Shown: piece by piece, positions 5,866-6,136 of the stretch
Layout of the letters: each line of letters starts with the position of its first letter
Position numbering within the stretch: the stretch's first letter is position 1
Origin: Rubrobacteraceae bacterium
GTDB lineage: Bacteria > Actinomycetota > Rubrobacteria > Rubrobacterales > Rubrobacteraceae
NCBI GenBank assembly: GCA_029240775.1
Contig: JARDZQ010000121.1
Span: 1-6,136 of the forward strand
Direction of reading: 5' to 3'
Length of the DNA: 6,136 nucleotides
Made by a program: the position numbers and the translations under genes
Notes under the pieces: model-generated
Databases searched by the model: none
Told to the model about the DNA's origin: nothing
The model's input: only the letters and a program-made list of their open reading frames with translations

Positions 5866-5885
5866 GGTTCTCGGAAGTTCGCCAG
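5866..5885. repeat. Dispersed repeat, partial copy C
   Basis: GGTTCTCGGAAGTTC (5866-5880) is identical to 15 bases of copy A, followed by GCC where A has TCC. It begins two bases after copy B ends, so this side of the small gene carries a full and a partial copy in tandem. Confidence 0.5.
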
Positions 5886-5898
5886 GGATGAGAAGGGT

Positions 5899-5922
5899 CG
5901 GGGTCCAAATCTTGGGACTCCG
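5899..5922. terminator. Eight-base-pair hairpin after the right-hand gene
   Basis: CGGGGTCC (5899-5906) pairs with GGACTCCG (5915-5922) around an eight-base loop, with one G-T pair on the plus strand and one mismatch on the minus strand. It lies about 22 bases past the stop of the minus-strand gene ending at 5944 and before the small gene's upstream region. No long U-tract on either strand, though GTTTGTCATTCC follows on the plus strand. A terminator for the right-hand gene is the natural reading. Confidence 0.4.
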
Positions 5923-5943
5923 GTTTGTCATTCCTCGAAATAG

Positions 5944-6136
5944 CTAGCGAGCTGCTTTGTCGGGTTCTGGCAGGCGGCCCATTATGGCGCGCAGACCAAA
6001 GTCGCCCGGCAGATTCGAGGTGAAGCGTCGGAAGCCTAAAGTCCTGCTGGCATCAACGATCACCTCGCTCCCAGCTAGGTGTGGGAAGATCGCGCGGGCA
6101 GCGTAGATCGGATCCTCTCCCTTAAGACGCACAAGG
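5944..6136 (-). CDS. 3' end of an unrecognised gene (partial)
   Basis: An open minus-strand frame runs from the window edge to TAG at 5946-5944, giving the last 63 or so residues of a protein whose beginning lies beyond the window. A GTG at 6132 exists but nothing shows that it is used. The visible part reads as a globular, soluble alpha/beta domain: SEVIVDASRTLGFRRFTS looks like a beta strand with a loop, then GDFGLRAIMGRLPEPDKAAR ends the protein. No catalytic motif or membrane segment is seen and I do not recognise the family. The third codon positions are fairly G/C-rich, supporting a real gene. It is followed by the hairpin at 5899-5922, so it probably is not cotranscribed with the small gene. 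Confidence 0.5.
   Translation of the reverse strand, partial: LVRLKGEDPIYAARAIFPHLAGSEVIVDASRTLGFRRFTSNLPGDFGLRAIMGRLPEPDKAAR

Noticed and set aside
5433..5885. CRISPR array
   Set aside because: The repeats are too few, diverged, and separated by about 330 bases containing a gene; no regular repeat-spacer pattern.

Overview
The window comes from a high-GC bacterium. The strongly G/C-biased third codon positions, GTG starts, TAG stops and the long fused P-type ATPase all fit a high-GC Gram-positive (Actinomycetota; a Rubrobacter-like lineage is possible but unproven). It holds two genes that can be named by family, one small gene with an excellent ribosome binding site but no recognisable family, the tail of an unrecognised gene, and two poorly coding stretches rich in inverted and direct repeats.

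Layout. Positions 3-3686 (+): most of a very large type II (P2-like) cation-transporting P-type ATPase whose 5' end lies outside the window. It is two ATPase-like units in tandem: an N-terminal degenerate copy with broken catalytic motifs, then a complete copy with all of its P-, A- and hinge-domain motifs. Positions 3687-4347: about 660 bases with no convincing gene, containing several dyads and a hairpin next to the end of the following gene. Positions 4348-5040 (-): a DtxR/MntR-family metal-dependent repressor, convergent with the ATPase. Positions 5041-5146: an AT-rich island with a predicted promoter for the repressor and, lying across it, a 28-bp near-perfect palindrome whose core resembles DtxR-family operators. 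Positions 5147-5523: no firm gene; a doubtful 69-residue ORF, a UUCG-capped hairpin and one copy of a diverged repeat of about 54 bp. Positions 5524-5769 (-): a small acidic/basic helical protein gene with a perfect Shine-Dalgarno. Positions 5770-5943: its upstream region, with further copies of the same repeat and a hairpin. Positions 5944-6136 (-): the 3' end of a gene entering from the right.

How it may work together. The repressor probably senses Mn(II), or another divalent metal, and represses its own promoter through the palindrome. The neighbouring ATPase moves cations, so a shared role in metal homeostasis is attractive. However, the two genes are convergent and separated by 660 bases, and no operator is visible next to the ATPase inside this window, so that link is only inference. 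The most useful leads are the palindrome over the repressor promoter, the ligand set of the repressor, the pseudo-ATPase half of the pump, and the repeat that brackets the small gene.
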